A stretch of DNA of 64,000 bases from Rapana venosa. Taxonomy: Eukaryota > Mollusca > Gastropoda > Neogastropoda > Muricidae. Under the pieces are notes generated by a model. That model was not told where the DNA came from and did not search any database. It saw only the letters and a list, made by a program, of their open reading frames with translations. The position numbers and the translations under genes are program-made. Location: assembly GCA_028751875.1 (NCBI GenBank), contig CM054140.1, forward strand, positions 12,061,984 through 12,125,983. The letters are read 5' to 3'. Numbering within the stretch: position 1 is the first letter of the stretch; every line of letters begins with the position of its first letter. Positions 56,154 through 64,000 of this stretch are shown here, one piece after another.

Positions 56154-59100
56154 AACACATTAAAGAAAGCATTTTTTGTACACAAGGTGATGTCTATGTC
56201 ACAATATGGGGAAAAAATTGAGAAAAATTTATGATGAAGGAGAACAACAAGGCCAGAATCATGCCCAACCCTACGCCACCTATGCCAGATACCTGTAGGC
56301 AGTAATATAGTTATTCAGAATATAAAAAAAGAAGGTGGAAGGGTGATTTAGACGTTCACCTGCCTAACAAGTCAACCACAAGGTTCTGGGTTCCATTCCC
56401 AGCCTTGCCCTTTCTTTCCAGTTTGACGGGAAAATCAAACTGAACATCAAGTCTTTCGGAGAAGACTCTAAACCAGTCGGGGCCTGTGAGCTTATGGACA
56501 TGCATGTCAAAAGAACCCACAACAGTTGAAAGAAGGAAAGAACAGGAAGGTAACTCCCAACTGTCATCACCAAACTAGTCAGTTCAATTCCAAACTGTAT
56601 CTGCTGAAGTCTAAATATGGCTACCTTAATGGTCAGGTAAAAAATATGTTGCATATGCAAAAATCTTACAACTGGAACACCTCCCAGCTCTAGCCAAGGA
56701 ACAACAAAAAAAAGGATTATATAAACAAAGCTAAAGTTAACTAACATCACAGCTGCGAAATAAGTAAACAGATGTGCTACGTTGTCAGATCTTTGGGAAA
56801 GATTTCTGAACAAAATACAAATGAATAAATAGTCTCTCAGATGAGACCATAAACCAAGGCCTTGTGTGTGAATCCATGTAGATCACCTTGCATGCACATT
56901 AAAAACTTGCTCTACCTTTTGGCAGAGTAGGATATTTCATGCTGGTAGGAACAGACGACAACATTTTCTTTTTTAATCCATGCTCGCAGGTGTCATGTTT
57001 AGACACCATTCCTGAAGACAGAATGTGGTTACCTTAATGGTGAATAAAAACAGCTGCATAAGCAAAATCTCACCAATGGTAAAGAAGAAAAACAACAAGG
57101 AAAAACAAGAATCAATTTGTAAGATGGCAAAATAACTAGAGATGACTGAAGGGGGAAATGGCTGAAAGCACAGGGATTGACAGAAAAGAGGAAATTGCTG
57201 CTCATGATTTTCAGAATGTGAACATGTAAGCGGGACAAAAGAGTGAGACACTGACTTACCCATCCACAGAGGCCACATCAAATGTTTTGATAATCTCCAG
57301 AGCATGCTGGGCTCGCTCTGTCACTGCACAAATAGCAATCATCCCTCAATTTTCCAGTGAAACCTTCCCTCCATTTGAAAACAAAATCGAAATAAATATA
57401 AAAATCCATACAAAAAAGTGTATACAGAACTAAGGTTTTAGGAGTTAAGGGGAAAATCAGATTTTACACTCTTTTAATTTTTGGCTTTGGAAAGACAAAA
57501 AAGAAAAACAGATCAAGACATGAGACATTTGTTCCTATGACAATTTGATGCTATTAGTTGATTTTTGACAGTTTTCGAAATCAACTCAAATGAGCTCATA
57601 TTATCAAGAGCTCTGAGATCTTCACGTAAAAAGCTTGTCTTGAGTTTTCACTTTTTATTCCCTTACTGTACACTACCCAAGTACACAGGTCCATTGATGA
57701 TAAAAGAGATATGAAATTCTTTACAGAAAAACAAACACAACATTGCTGTTATTTATCAATTCAATAGGATTCACTTCAAAATCTGTCTGTTCCTCTTACT
57801 AAAAACAACTGTCCAAAAAAGTCAGAAAATGACTCAGAAACAGCTGACCTTTAACAACAAGTTCCACCCCAGCCAACGCAAACAGGGGCTGCACTTGTTT
57901 GGTGAAAATTTGGCGGGCTTTGCCTTGGCCTCCAATGGGGTTGATGATGATCAGCAGCTTCTGGGCTTTTCCTGCACACCACAGAAAAGAAACTTGGTTT
58001 TTTCAGGCAGAACCTGTGTGCATACTGTATACACTGACAGTGACAACTGCATGTCTAGATTTACAGATTCCTGAAATGTGAGTTTGAAATTTACAGTGGA
58101 AATCCTTGGATGCATGTAAGTTTCACAACCAGCAAACTGAGAGCATCAAAAATGAACAAGAGTCTATGGATATGTGGGCCTCTGAATGCACTAGAAATTT
58201 ACTGTACCAACTGACCTCTATAATTTCTTTCTTTGTCTTTTCCCTTGATGGGTATGAAGCTTGATATGGTTTCTGTGATATAAACTCAGCTTGATACTGT
58301 TTCTGATATAAACTATACACACACATTTTTATTTTAAAACTATATCTGACAGGAAAACACAAAAGCTATAAATAAACTGTCCATTATTCTGACTAGGTTT
58401 GGTCCCTTGAAATAGTGTTTACATTATGTAAAGTTGTAAATACTTCAATCAGATATACACGCTGTCCCTGAAGTGATCACTGCCTACCTTCTACTGGACA
58501 CAGGTAAGAAAACACAACATTAGAGAATTACTTTGACACCCAGTTCAAGTACAGAGCTATACCTTAGGGTCTTATTTTTCCATGAGTGTGTCTCCTATCA
58601 AAGTTCAAGGGCTAATCATTTGAGTAGTGGACAAAATGACAAAATAAGCCTTAATTTGTAAAGTTGCACATGCATACATGATTATATACATACATACATA
58701 CATACATACATACATACATACATACATACAGACAGACAGACAGAAACACACACACACATGCATGCACGCACATAGCCTCAGTGCTTACCTTCTTTGCGTT
58801 TCTCCTCTATCTGCACAATCCAGCCTTCGGCAGTGTCCTGAGTGCTCTCCAAGGTGACACTTTTGCACTGCACTTTGTAGGTCTTGGCATTCCTGGTCAT
58901 GTAGTGAACCACAAACAGCTTGTTGGCAGGATCCCCCGCTTCTGCCTTCTTTTCACCAGCAGAGCTTTTGGATTTGTGGACTGGAGGTTCGCAGGCACAC
59001 ACCACTTCTCTCCACGGTATGTCCACCACTGGTATGAGGTCTACGTCTGTATGTGATGATTTTTAAATTAAAACCTCAATTACAATGGTGATGAATGAGG

Positions 59101-60138
59101 GTGGTGAATATTCAACAAATTCCAAATCTTGTTCAAACCTGGCCTATCATCACTCTGAGGACATCTTATTTGTATACATTTTCTTCACAATTCTTTTACA
59201 CATAATTTTACAATGTTATTTTGAAAAACTTGCAGTCATTCATGCCACTATACTAAAATAATCTGAAGGTTAATATAAAAAAAATTAAAAAGAAACAAAA
59301 ACCAATGCAGAGGCATAACAACAACAAAAAGTCAGGCTCAACTGTAAATTGGTGGCCGGAGGTTGCAGGTCTATAATTAAGTCAGACATTTTCTCATCCA
59401 CCAGACAATAATCTGGATGCTAGTCTTTCAGTTTACACAATAAACCAAATTCTCATATGCAACATGCTTTAAGTTGAAGTGAAAAAAATCCCAAGTAACA
59501 AGACAGTCATCTTAGGTCAAACTGCTGATAAAAAAGGCCACTACTACAGGAAAACAAAAGCACAAACAGGGGGTAGGGGTGAGGAGACCTACATCACACT
59601 GATCTCCCTATAAGAACAGCTTGAATTTGACACCAAAACCATGTCATGACTGATGAGCTGTATCCAATCCAAACCAATCCATCACAATACAAGCAGACTA
59701 CTTACATGTCATGACTGTTGAGCTGTATGCAATCCAAACCAATCCATCACAATACAAGCAGACTACTTACATGTCATGACTGTTGAGCTGTATGCAATCC
59801 AAACCAATCCATCACAATACAAGCAGACTACTTACATGTCATGACTGTTGAGCTGTATCCAATCCAAACCAATTCATCACAATACAAGCGGATTACTCAC
59901 CAGAGCCATACTTCCCAGGTTTGCTGTCTGGCTCTGATGGCACCAGCTTCAGTCCTCTCTGCAGTAACAGCAGCTGATGGGCTTTGCCATTGTAGTTCAC
60001 TGCTCCTGATGCCAACACTGTCCCGTCCATCGTGTCACCGCCTGTTGTCTCTGAATTCCCCACCATCTTGGCATCACTGCTGGAGTCTGTTTTTGGTGGG
60101 GTGGTTGTGTCCCCTTGCTCATTAACAGGATCAGCCAT
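42676..60138 (-). CDS. CERK: Ceramide kinase family lipid kinase (CERK/CERKL-like), twelve coding exons
   Basis: Exons joined from 60138 leftwards (59901, 59046-58789, 57971-57849, 57323-57260, 56040-55895, 54642-54568, 53067-52921, 52303-52216, 49995-49946, 46379-46189, 45392-45220, 42814-42676) give 563 codons with matching phases. Residues about 35-160 resemble the CERK PH-like region, with a charged linker ([14 protein letters not shown]). The DAGK catalytic domain follows: [12 protein letters not shown] (about 171), GGDGM (233-237) and VRIGIIPAG joined to GTGNGIA (about 270-283). A DVDGE motif lies near 503-506. The [14 protein letters not shown] segment is characteristic of ceramide kinase. 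The expected reaction is ATP-dependent phosphorylation of ceramide or a related lipid at membranes. The TGN motif and the lack of the CERK Cys cluster mean the substrate is uncertain. The C-terminal frame is in doubt (see findings). The 5' leader is split by an intron. Confidence 0.85.
42692..42697 (-). terminator. Candidate polyadenylation signal of the lipid kinase gene
   Basis: AATAAA on the minus strand lies about 70 bases after the TAA of the alternative last-exon frame. It would lie inside the coding part of the phase-predicted frame. Confidence 0.45.
42907..43245 (-). mobile_element. SINE D, best preserved copy, kinase intron 11
   Basis: The minus strand reads GGTGGGATAGCCTGGTGGTT (A box TAGCCTGGTGG), AGTGTTAGGCTTGGCAC, GCCCAGGTTCAAGGGGACTT (B-box-like), ATGAGACTGTAAATGGC, AGAACATCCTGCACACATTA and a tail ending CTTATTCCATTATCCTTGAA. 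Confidence 0.85.
43314..43615 (-). mobile_element. SINE F (reverse) with (ATT)n tail
   Basis: The minus strand reads GGCAACAAGAGAGTTGTCCC, AAGCCACTCTGATAGGGAAA, GGGTGGCGCAGCGCTAAGTG, CTCTCCCCGGGGAGAGC, AATCTGCCTTGACTTAAAGT and TACAAGATTCAGCGCTATAT, ending in an ATT repeat at 43314-43342. Confidence 0.82.
43905..44030 (+). repeat. Tandem repeat, about 3 units of about 53 bp
   Basis: Units share GTGAGAAACAGTCTAGACCT-like cores followed by GT(C/T)(A/T)ATGCC or TATTCC and ACACACA. A (CA)n tract follows at 44020-44085. Confidence 0.75.
45080..45210 (-). mobile_element. tRNA-like SINE head fragment (reverse)
   Basis: On the minus strand CAGTAGCCAAGTGGGTAACA and CACGAGTTTGAAACTTGG resemble A and B boxes. 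It lies directly beside exon 11 of the kinase. The family is uncertain, possibly E. Confidence 0.45.
45220..45392 (-). CDS. CERK: Lipid kinase exon 11
   Basis: It encodes [20 protein letters not shown], then an acidic stretch and [19 protein letters not shown]. The DGE motif near the C-end is conserved in this family. The acceptor is ATATCAG, the donor GTAAGT, ending phase 2. Confidence 0.93.
45411..45520 (+). repeat. 35-bp tandem repeat, three units
   Basis: Units start at 45411, 45446 and 45481 with GTCATCGTTATTAAATATCA and end CATCATCATA. They lie 20 bases upstream of the exon 11 acceptor (minus strand), where branch point and polypyrimidine tract would be. Confidence 0.92.
45600..45910 (-). 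mobile_element. SINE C-type element (reverse), kinase intron 10
   Basis: The minus strand has GGTGGCAGAATAGTTGAGAT, GTTCACCTGCCTAGCAAAGT, GGTCCTGGGTTCAATTCCCA, then CAAGTCTTATGGTAGAGACT and CAAAAGAGCCAACGACAGTT. The body variant matches the one at 56332. Confidence 0.78.
46189..46379 (-). CDS. CERK: Lipid kinase exon 10
   Basis: It encodes [40 protein letters not shown] and [20 protein letters not shown]. The acceptor is TGTTACAG, the donor GTAAGT, phase 0. Confidence 0.93.
46499..46545 (+). repeat. (GT)n microsatellite
   Basis: GT tract with interruptions in kinase intron 9. Confidence 0.85.
47671..48975 (-). mobile_element. CR1/L2-like LINE 3' fragment, kinase intron 9
   Basis: A minus-strand frame of about 270 codons has [46 protein letters not shown] (the RT catalytic Asp pair), [28 protein letters not shown] and a C-terminal [15 protein letters not shown]. 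It is truncated at its 5' end near 48975. The 3' end is a (TTGAC)n tail, seen as CAAGT repeats at 47671-47692. It is antisense to nothing: it has the same orientation as the host gene. Confidence 0.9.
47812..47895 (+). repeat. (CA)n-rich tract inside the LINE 3' region
   Basis: CA and CGCA repeats. Another (CA)n lies at 48050-48071. Confidence 0.8.
49207..49490 (-). mobile_element. SINE A (reverse) with 13-bp target duplication
   Basis: CAGTAACGGTAAA flanks it at 49194-49206 and 49491-49503. On the minus strand it starts GGAGGCTCCGTGGTTGAGTG and ends GAACATAC plus a T run. Confidence 0.93.
49946..49995 (-). CDS. CERK: Lipid kinase exon 9, small linker exon
   Basis: A 50-base exon encodes the charged linker [16 protein letters not shown]. 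It is supported by the TTTTTCAG acceptor, the GTGAGC donor and correct phase on both sides. Confidence 0.85.
50040..50165 (+). mobile_element. Shared SINE 3' tail module
   Basis: It contains GAAGTTGGAATGTGGATACC, a G-rich run, CATACGCAAAAATCTCACCT and GAATCTCGGAGCTCTAGCTC. Confidence 0.78.
50195..50462 (+). mobile_element. SINE C body and tail, head missing
   Basis: It contains GATAAGACTATAAACCGAGG, GCAGAACATCTTGTGCATAC, TAAAACCTGTTCCACG and TTGGTGAACCTCAGGGCTAT. Confidence 0.78.
50610..50815 (+). mobile_element. SINE C head and body, tail missing
   Basis: It contains GGTGGCAGGATGGTTAAGAC, GTTCTGGGTTCAAATTCCTG and GAACATCTTGTACACATGTT. It stops at a T-rich run where a reverse SINE D begins (50835). 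Confidence 0.78.
50835..51112 (-). mobile_element. SINE D (reverse)
   Basis: The plus strand shows TTTCGAGGATAACGGAATAA, CATCCGTTCCCACTGGTACC, GATGTTCTGCTTGCATTCAC and CACTGTAACCACCAGGCCAT, the complement of tail, body and head. Confidence 0.8.
51120..52030. other. Intronic sequence, possible LINE remnant
   Basis: (TA)n lies at 51169-51194. On the minus strand near 51750-51550 a faint resemblance to a reverse transcriptase C-terminus (tyrosine-gly-ser region) is visible but broken. Nothing else was recognised. Confidence 0.35.
52034..52110 (-). mobile_element. SINE F 3' tail with (ATT)n
   Basis: It has AATAATAATAATA, then AAATTTATGTAGCGCTGAAT, TTGTAAAAAACAAACAAATC and GAAGCGC, matching the tail end of the SINE F at 43314. 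Confidence 0.75.
52216..52303 (-). CDS. CERK: Lipid kinase exon 8
   Basis: It encodes [20 protein letters not shown] plus LKSEEDQDS. The acceptor is ATCTGCAG, the donor GTGAGA, ending phase 2. Confidence 0.9.
52921..53067 (-). CDS. CERK: Lipid kinase exon 7
   Basis: It encodes [40 protein letters not shown] and RWMRTMRYP, the second lobe of the kinase fold. Phase 1 at both ends. A very long TA/CT microsatellite cluster starts 35 bases upstream. Confidence 0.93.
53100..53345 (+). repeat. (CT)n and (TA)n microsatellite cluster
   Basis: (CT)n at 53100-53165, (TA)n at 53174-53217, 53248-53294 and 53311-53339. GTGTTGTATATA and TATATACAACAC face each other at 53168 and 53224, so this can fold as a long hairpin. 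Confidence 0.95.
53405..53710 (+). mobile_element. SINE E body, head missing
   Basis: It contains GTGAATTAAGGGCGGGCATG, GATCTCCCAAGTCAACTTCA, GCAGAAGATCAAACATGCAT and GAGCTGCTCTGAAGTTGGAA, ending near AAGGGAACGCAGAGAGGAGA. Confidence 0.75.
53885..54490 (+). mobile_element. SINE F split by a nested SINE
   Basis: The left part (to 53942) ends CAACAAGAGAGTTGTCCCTG. The right part (from 54320) resumes GTCCCTGGCAAAATTCCACA, then CTTGTGGCAACACACTCTCC. The 8-bp duplication GTCCCTGG marks the insertion. Confidence 0.85.
53943..54319 (+). mobile_element. Composite SINE: E head and body with common 3' tail
   Basis: The head is TCATAGCCAACTGGCTAAGA and AGGGTTCGAATCTCGG. The body is GATCTCCCAGGTCAACTTCG and GACCTGCCAGTGCCTTAATT. 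It then switches to the tail AAGTTGGAATGTAGCTACCT, CACCATTGGTGAACATCAGA and an A-rich end. It is flanked by GTCCCTGG. Confidence 0.85.
54568..54642 (-). CDS. CERK: Lipid kinase exon 6 with the TGN motif
   Basis: It encodes [20 protein letters not shown] and LNIIR. The junction with exon 5 forms IPAGTGN, where CERK proteins usually have IPAGSTD. The acceptor is TTTTCAG, the donor GTATAC. Confidence 0.95.
54655..54755 (+). repeat. (CA)n microsatellite
   Basis: About 100 bases of imperfect CA repeat starting directly before kinase exon 6 (minus-strand acceptor side). Confidence 0.92.
54825..55040 (+). mobile_element. SINE G, tRNA-derived
   Basis: The head is CCCCATGGCGCTGTGGTTAG, CGCTTTGGGTTATGGACTGG and GCGGGTTCAAATCCCA (A and B boxes, about 35 bases apart). 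The body is CACAGGGATTTTTCAGACTC, CTCCTATCCAGAGTGAGTGT and GAAGACTGGGGCCAC. I saw only one copy in the window. Confidence 0.65.
55895..56040 (-). CDS. CERK: Lipid kinase exon 5 with the GGDG motif
   Basis: It encodes [20 protein letters not shown], then [20 protein letters not shown] and [13 protein letters not shown] is the conserved catalytic glycine-rich loop of this superfamily. The acceptor is TTCTTCAG, the donor GTGAGC. Confidence 0.97.
56330..56715 (+). mobile_element. SINE C head with variant body and common tail
   Basis: It contains GAAGGTGGAAGGGTGATTTA, GGTTCTGGGTTCCATTCCCA, CAAAAGAACCCACAACAGTT, then CTGAAGTCTAAATATGGCTA and CCCAGCTCTAGCCAAGGAAC, with an A-rich end. The body differs from the copies at 12050 and 30815 and matches 45600. 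Confidence 0.78.
56830..57095 (+). mobile_element. SINE C body and tail, head missing
   Basis: It contains CTCAGATGAGACCATAAACC, TAAAAACTTGCTCTACC, CATTCCTGAAGACAGAATGT and CTCACCAATGGTAAAG, ending 165 bases before kinase exon 4. Confidence 0.75.
57260..57323 (-). CDS. CERK: Lipid kinase exon 4
   Basis: A 64-base exon encodes [20 protein letters not shown] plus DG. The acceptor is TTGTGCAG, the donor GTAAGT, phase 2. Confidence 0.95.
57849..57971 (-). CDS. CERK: Lipid kinase exon 3
   Basis: It encodes [20 protein letters not shown] and [20 protein letters not shown], the first conserved motif of the DAGK catalytic fold (nucleotide-binding side). The donor is GTCAGC, a weak consensus. Confidence 0.95.
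58688..58745 (+). repeat. (ACAT)n and (ACAG)n microsatellite
   Basis: A tetranucleotide tract 40 bases downstream of kinase exon 2 on the minus strand. Confidence 0.92.
58789..59046 (-). CDS. CERK: Lipid kinase exon 2
   Basis: It encodes [20 protein letters not shown], a Lys/Ala linker, and [20 protein letters not shown] with [12 protein letters not shown], the PH-like region of CERK. The acceptor is CATACAG, the donor GTAAGC, phase 1. Confidence 0.9.
59640..59899 (+). repeat. 65-bp tandem repeat, four units, at the exon 1 donor
   Basis: Units start at 59640, 59705, 59770 and 59835 with CATGTCATGACTG and contain CCAATCCAAACCAAT. Each unit ends at or carries the complement of a GTAAGT-type donor, and the last unit ends within the true exon 1 donor (GTGAGT). 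Confidence 0.95.
59901..60138 (-). CDS. CERK: Lipid kinase exon 1 (coding part)
   Basis: It starts at ATG 60138-60136 (context AACATGG). It encodes an acidic, Ser/Thr-rich start and then [20 protein letters not shown] and [18 protein letters not shown]. The donor is CTG followed by GTGAGT, phase 1. An acceptor CTCCCCAG lies 11 bases upstream of the ATG (exon would begin at 60149), so a non-coding exon must lie further upstream. Confidence 0.85.
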
Positions 60139-60149
60139 GTTAGAAAAAT

Positions 60150-63100
60150 CTGGGGAGATAGGAAAACACAGTACACCAGATTTTATCTCAAATTTATCTT
60201 CAAATCTAGACAGATGGTTTAATGAAAACTACACTGCAAGGCCTACATCAACTCTTTTGTTCTCACAAGATAGCATAATGATGGAAAGACCATCTTTAAA
60301 CATAAAAAAACAACTGCATGCTTAAGAAAAAGCATCATTATGTTGTTTGTGAAAACACACACATACAAACATGTGTGTTTGCACATGCATCTGCACACAC
60401 ACACACACAAGCACACACACACTGCTGTGAAAGCAAAAAAGCATCTGTTTTACCCTGCGAAGTGTCTTCCTGTACAGTACCAGAGATGATGAAACATAAC
60501 CACTGCTGTGACCTTTCAGGAGAGGCAAACCAAGGCCCCAGACCCATGAGACATAAATGGCAACGTTAATGGTCTTTACTCAGTTTACTGCCAAGTATCC
60601 TAAATTGCTGTCAGGAAAAGATGTCATATTTCAAGGCAGTGCTCTTTGTTCATTTGTTTTAACTTCCTTCCTACTCACCAACTTTAAAAAGAAAATCAAA
60701 TGTTTGTAAATCATTTTCATGATGATAAAGGTTTGTGACTGATTAACTCAAGCTGTTTTTCCTTCTGTCCTACTTCAGTACTTGTCAAATACTGCCTCCT
60801 CAACAGGCAAAAAAAAAAGTCCCACTTCCGGCTGGATCAACTGCCCTGTAGTAAGAAAATATATAGTATATTTGCTTCAAGCTGTTGTGGCAAAAGAGCT
60901 TTCTTCTTCTCTTGTTCGCTTTTTACACCGTCAGATAAGCTTTGGAGAAATAGTGGCAAGACCTTTCCAGCTCCTTTTGTGGGCCATACAGCTTTGTTTG
61001 CAGGGCAAAAGAGCTTTAACACAGGCAATTGTTTTGTGTGCATTTTTAGAAAATACTCAAACAAAATATAATAAATACTATAAATAAAACAACACTATTT
61101 ATCAAAAACAAACATGCCATTATTTTTTTCTGTTGAAAGCTTTTTCTTACCTCCATGCATACTTCATCATTTTTAAAAGCTTTTTTCTACAGGATCTTGC
61201 TTTGAACAACTCTCTTCTTGCTGTGGATTGTTTTTCAGGAGTTAAATGCATATTGCACAAAAGCCCTTGATTGACTGTCTGACCTGATGGATTAGCACCC
61301 AAGCCACTTCTAATGGTGCAGTGGTAGCGGGAATGTCCACTCTTAGACAGGATTCAAACCTGTGACTTTTTTTCTGTAGATGAGTGCATTACTTCTTTAC
61401 TACAATTGGTCTTGTGTGTGTGTGTTATGTGTGTGTGTGGTGTGTGTGTGTGTGCGCATGTGTGTGAGTGAGTGTGCATGTGTGTGAGAGAGTGTGTGTG
61501 TGTGTGTGTGTGAGTACATATGTATAAGTACTAAAGAAGACACGTAGTGATGTATAAAAAAAAAGATGACCAACAACAGAAAATATTAACCTTTTTCTTT
61601 TTTTACATACAATTATAAAAACAAACAAATAAACAAAGCTGATATAGGCACTGGTGTCCTCAGAAAGAACTGGCATAAGCTGATCTTGATATCACACAGC
61701 TCATGTATAGTCACTCAAAAACCACTAATACACATACCTGATTCAGATTTACTGTTTTAAATCTAATCATGTATACTATTTTCTGATTAGGAGACTACAC
61801 AACTTACAATAAAGAGGGGGAAAAGCAAATGATTAAACAAGCAAACAAAAACTATAAGTATAAGCACTAGCTCCTCAAACAACAAACCAAGAGAAGCAAA
61901 ACATGTTGACCTGACCTTATTTCTCTGTGCACAAATGTCAATGGAATTGACTGAGCCATTAGGTGGTACTTTTTTTTAGTGTAATGTTTTCAATAGTGAT
62001 AAGTTGTATTCCGCTTGACAGGCAATAACCAGAAGTTCAAGCAGTTTCTGAATAAGGGATCCACAGAACCTGGCAACTTCTGACTAGTAAATTTAATTTG
62101 TATAGCTTTTATTGAGTAAAGCCCTGGAATCATTATTTTGTAAGACACAACTGGCACAACTTTAGTTTAACTGTCAGCAACTCAAAACAGCTTAATCAGT
62201 TAATGTCAACATGGTTTCACAATGCTTTTGACTGGTACAACACAAAACACAACAGTTCAACATATAAAAAAAATGGTGGCAGTGAACCAACATAGTGTCC
62301 ACAGTCTTGGTGACATTTCACTTATAATTTTATACTCTTCACATTGGGGTTTCTTTTCATCAACAGCTTCCTGATAAGTACATTACACAAATGAAAGGTT
62401 TCACTTGCAGATGCTGACATGTTGTTTGTTCCCACAAGTTTGGGGGCTCATAAAAACTTTTAAAAAGTCATTTATCCAACATTTGATACGATACCCATGA
62501 TGGTGATGACTAGAGTCTGGCAGTTTTTATAGACTCATTTTTCCATGATTTTACCTGACTCTTTCTGGAGTACGTTTTTAGTATCATTTTATTCAGAGAT
62601 AGATTCATAGATTCCAATTCATAATCTTCTATGCTTCCCTTATTCATATTGTGAGAATTTGCTCAAATCTGTGTCTTAAGTTAAATTAATTTTGCTTTGA
62701 TCCATTATGATTTTTCTGTCACACTACTGTAGTCATCATTTCACCCTCACAGTGTCATATTAGTGTAATATAATTCATGTCATACAGTAACATTTTGTCA
62801 CCAGGAGTCTTGGCCTTCAAAACAATCAGTGTATACTGTATTAAAGGTGGTGGCTGTGGCTTTAGCAGCCATCAACTGTTCATTTGACCCTGCATAAGAA
62901 ATACCAGACTGAGAGGGGGGAAAGCCAGATGAATCTCACAGTCACAAAGTACCTATTTATCATTGTACAGTGACATGAAATAGGACTTGGTTGAATAATC
63001 CTGACAGAAACTCTGCTTTTCTCTGGTTTTCCATGTGCCACTGGTATCTTTGTGGCATGGCCATTCAGCAATGGACTGTACCTCTAGCCTTTGGGTGGGC

Positions 63101-64000
63101 TTACATCTGGCCAATACGACTGTCTCATGAAAACTCTCAACATGATTATATCTTTTTATAAGGCAACAGCTGTCCACAGACGACATCGCTAGTGTGAAAC
63201 GTCTCACCTGACACTACAGCATGTACTGTTACTAGCTACCAGGTGTAATTACATCAACAGATGTAATTAAATTTTGTGCACATCTGCCATAAAGTAACTA
63301 AGAATGGAACCAAGGCTTTTAAAAAATTCATTTGTACACAAAGATGACTCTAACAGTCTTTTACCCATCCCCATCCTTTCTTTTGAACAACATCAGTTTT
63401 TGAAAGAAAAACATACTTTAGTTCTTGTAGTTCATGCGTAGCTCAAGATCCCTGTCTTTTTTTTTTTCCTTTTCTTTTTAGGCTTAGGCCTATGACTTGC
63501 TCTCGTAGGATGTGAAGTATCCAAAGTGACCAACTCTAATGATAAGCTTGATCGCATATAGGCCTAGGCCTATAATTATATAGACTATCTTCTTGTGTCT
63601 TCCTGCTTCTAGCCTTCAGTATTAAGACTGTCGTCTGCTGCTCAAGATTTTTGTAAATAATAAATATGTAAATACCAAAGGGAATGGGGAAGGTGGGCAT
63701 GGGGTCATTTCCGGTAGAAAATGGTTCGTGTTATCATGAAAAATATTTTTAAAACAAATATGCTGTTTAATGTAGATGTCACTGAAATGGTTTGGCTTAG
63801 CATGAAAACGGGCTGGTATTGAACTGGGCATCGTGTAGGTCAATTTTTTGTTGAACTACAGGTAGGCTACCAGGCAACTCACCAGGCTACAGGGCCTAGG
63901 CTGTACAGGGCCTAGGCTGCACCCACCTGTCGCCTCCAGCAAGAACCTCCCCAACCTCCCCACCTTGGGCCTACGCGTAGCTTGGGATCACTCAAGTTGA
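60150..64000. other. Upstream region of the lipid kinase gene, no coding sequence seen
   Basis: By the acceptor beside exon 1 this should be a 5' leader intron on the minus strand. (GT)n lies at 61410-61512 and (CA)n at 60394-60421. A GC-richer stretch at 63860-63990, with minus-strand GGCGACAG followed by GTGGGTG, could contain the first exon and its donor, but I cannot confirm it. A small tRNA-like B box (complement of GGATTCAAACC) is near 61350. Confidence 0.4.

Noticed and set aside
59640..59899. CRISPR-like array
   Set aside because: The units are contiguous 65-bp tandem copies without unique spacers, in an animal gene intron.

Overview
The window looks like nuclear DNA of an invertebrate animal, most likely a mollusc and plausibly a gastropod. 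The evidence is AT-rich sequence with long introns, many (GT)n, (CT)n and (TA)n microsatellites, many families of tRNA-derived SINEs, truncated non-LTR retrotransposons, and three intron-rich genes whose proteins are readable but clearly not vertebrate. The species cannot be named from the sequence alone.

Three protein-coding genes can be assembled exon by exon, with GT-AG splice sites and matching phases except where noted. (1) PSMB2, plus strand, 14092-20237: six exons, 201 codons, the non-catalytic beta-4 subunit of the 20S proteasome. (2) TCEANC2, plus strand, 23646-27850: four exons, about 207 residues, a TFIIS N-terminal and central domain protein, with a one-base frameshift in exon 3. 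(3) A ceramide-kinase-family lipid kinase (CERK/CERKL-like), minus strand, 60138 down to about 42676: twelve coding exons and an inferred 5' non-coding exon further upstream. Genes 1 and 2 lie in tandem and gene 3 is convergent with them. They belong to unrelated pathways (protein degradation, transcription, sphingolipid signalling), and nothing suggests a joint function.

Layout: 1-8200 is low-complexity, homopolymer-ridden and probably poorly assembled, with decayed SINEs. 7990-11492 is a broken RTE-like LINE (minus strand) carrying two SINEs stacked at one target site. 11500-14000 holds decayed tandem repeats and SINE pieces. 14092-20237 is PSMB2, with a LINE fragment and several SINEs in its introns. 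20238-23645 is intergenic, with microsatellites and SINEs. 23646-27850 is TCEANC2. 28000-28960 is the 3' end of another LINE. 29000-42600 is intergenic, with SINEs, a fold-back duplication and a 1.45-kb piggyBac-like element with TTAA ends. 42676-60138 is the lipid kinase gene, whose introns hold a CR1/L2-like LINE, several SINEs and tandem repeats. 60150-64000 has no coding sequence I can recognise and probably contains the kinase gene's 5' leader intron.

The most distinctive content is the repeat fraction. One SINE family fuses a tRNA-like A-box head to a 5S-rRNA-like segment. A modular set of SINEs shares bodies and 3' tails under different tRNA-like heads. Two unrelated SINEs inserted one after the other into the same 12-bp target. 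A short repeat ends in a conserved hairpin. I found no evidence for a new protein-based system.
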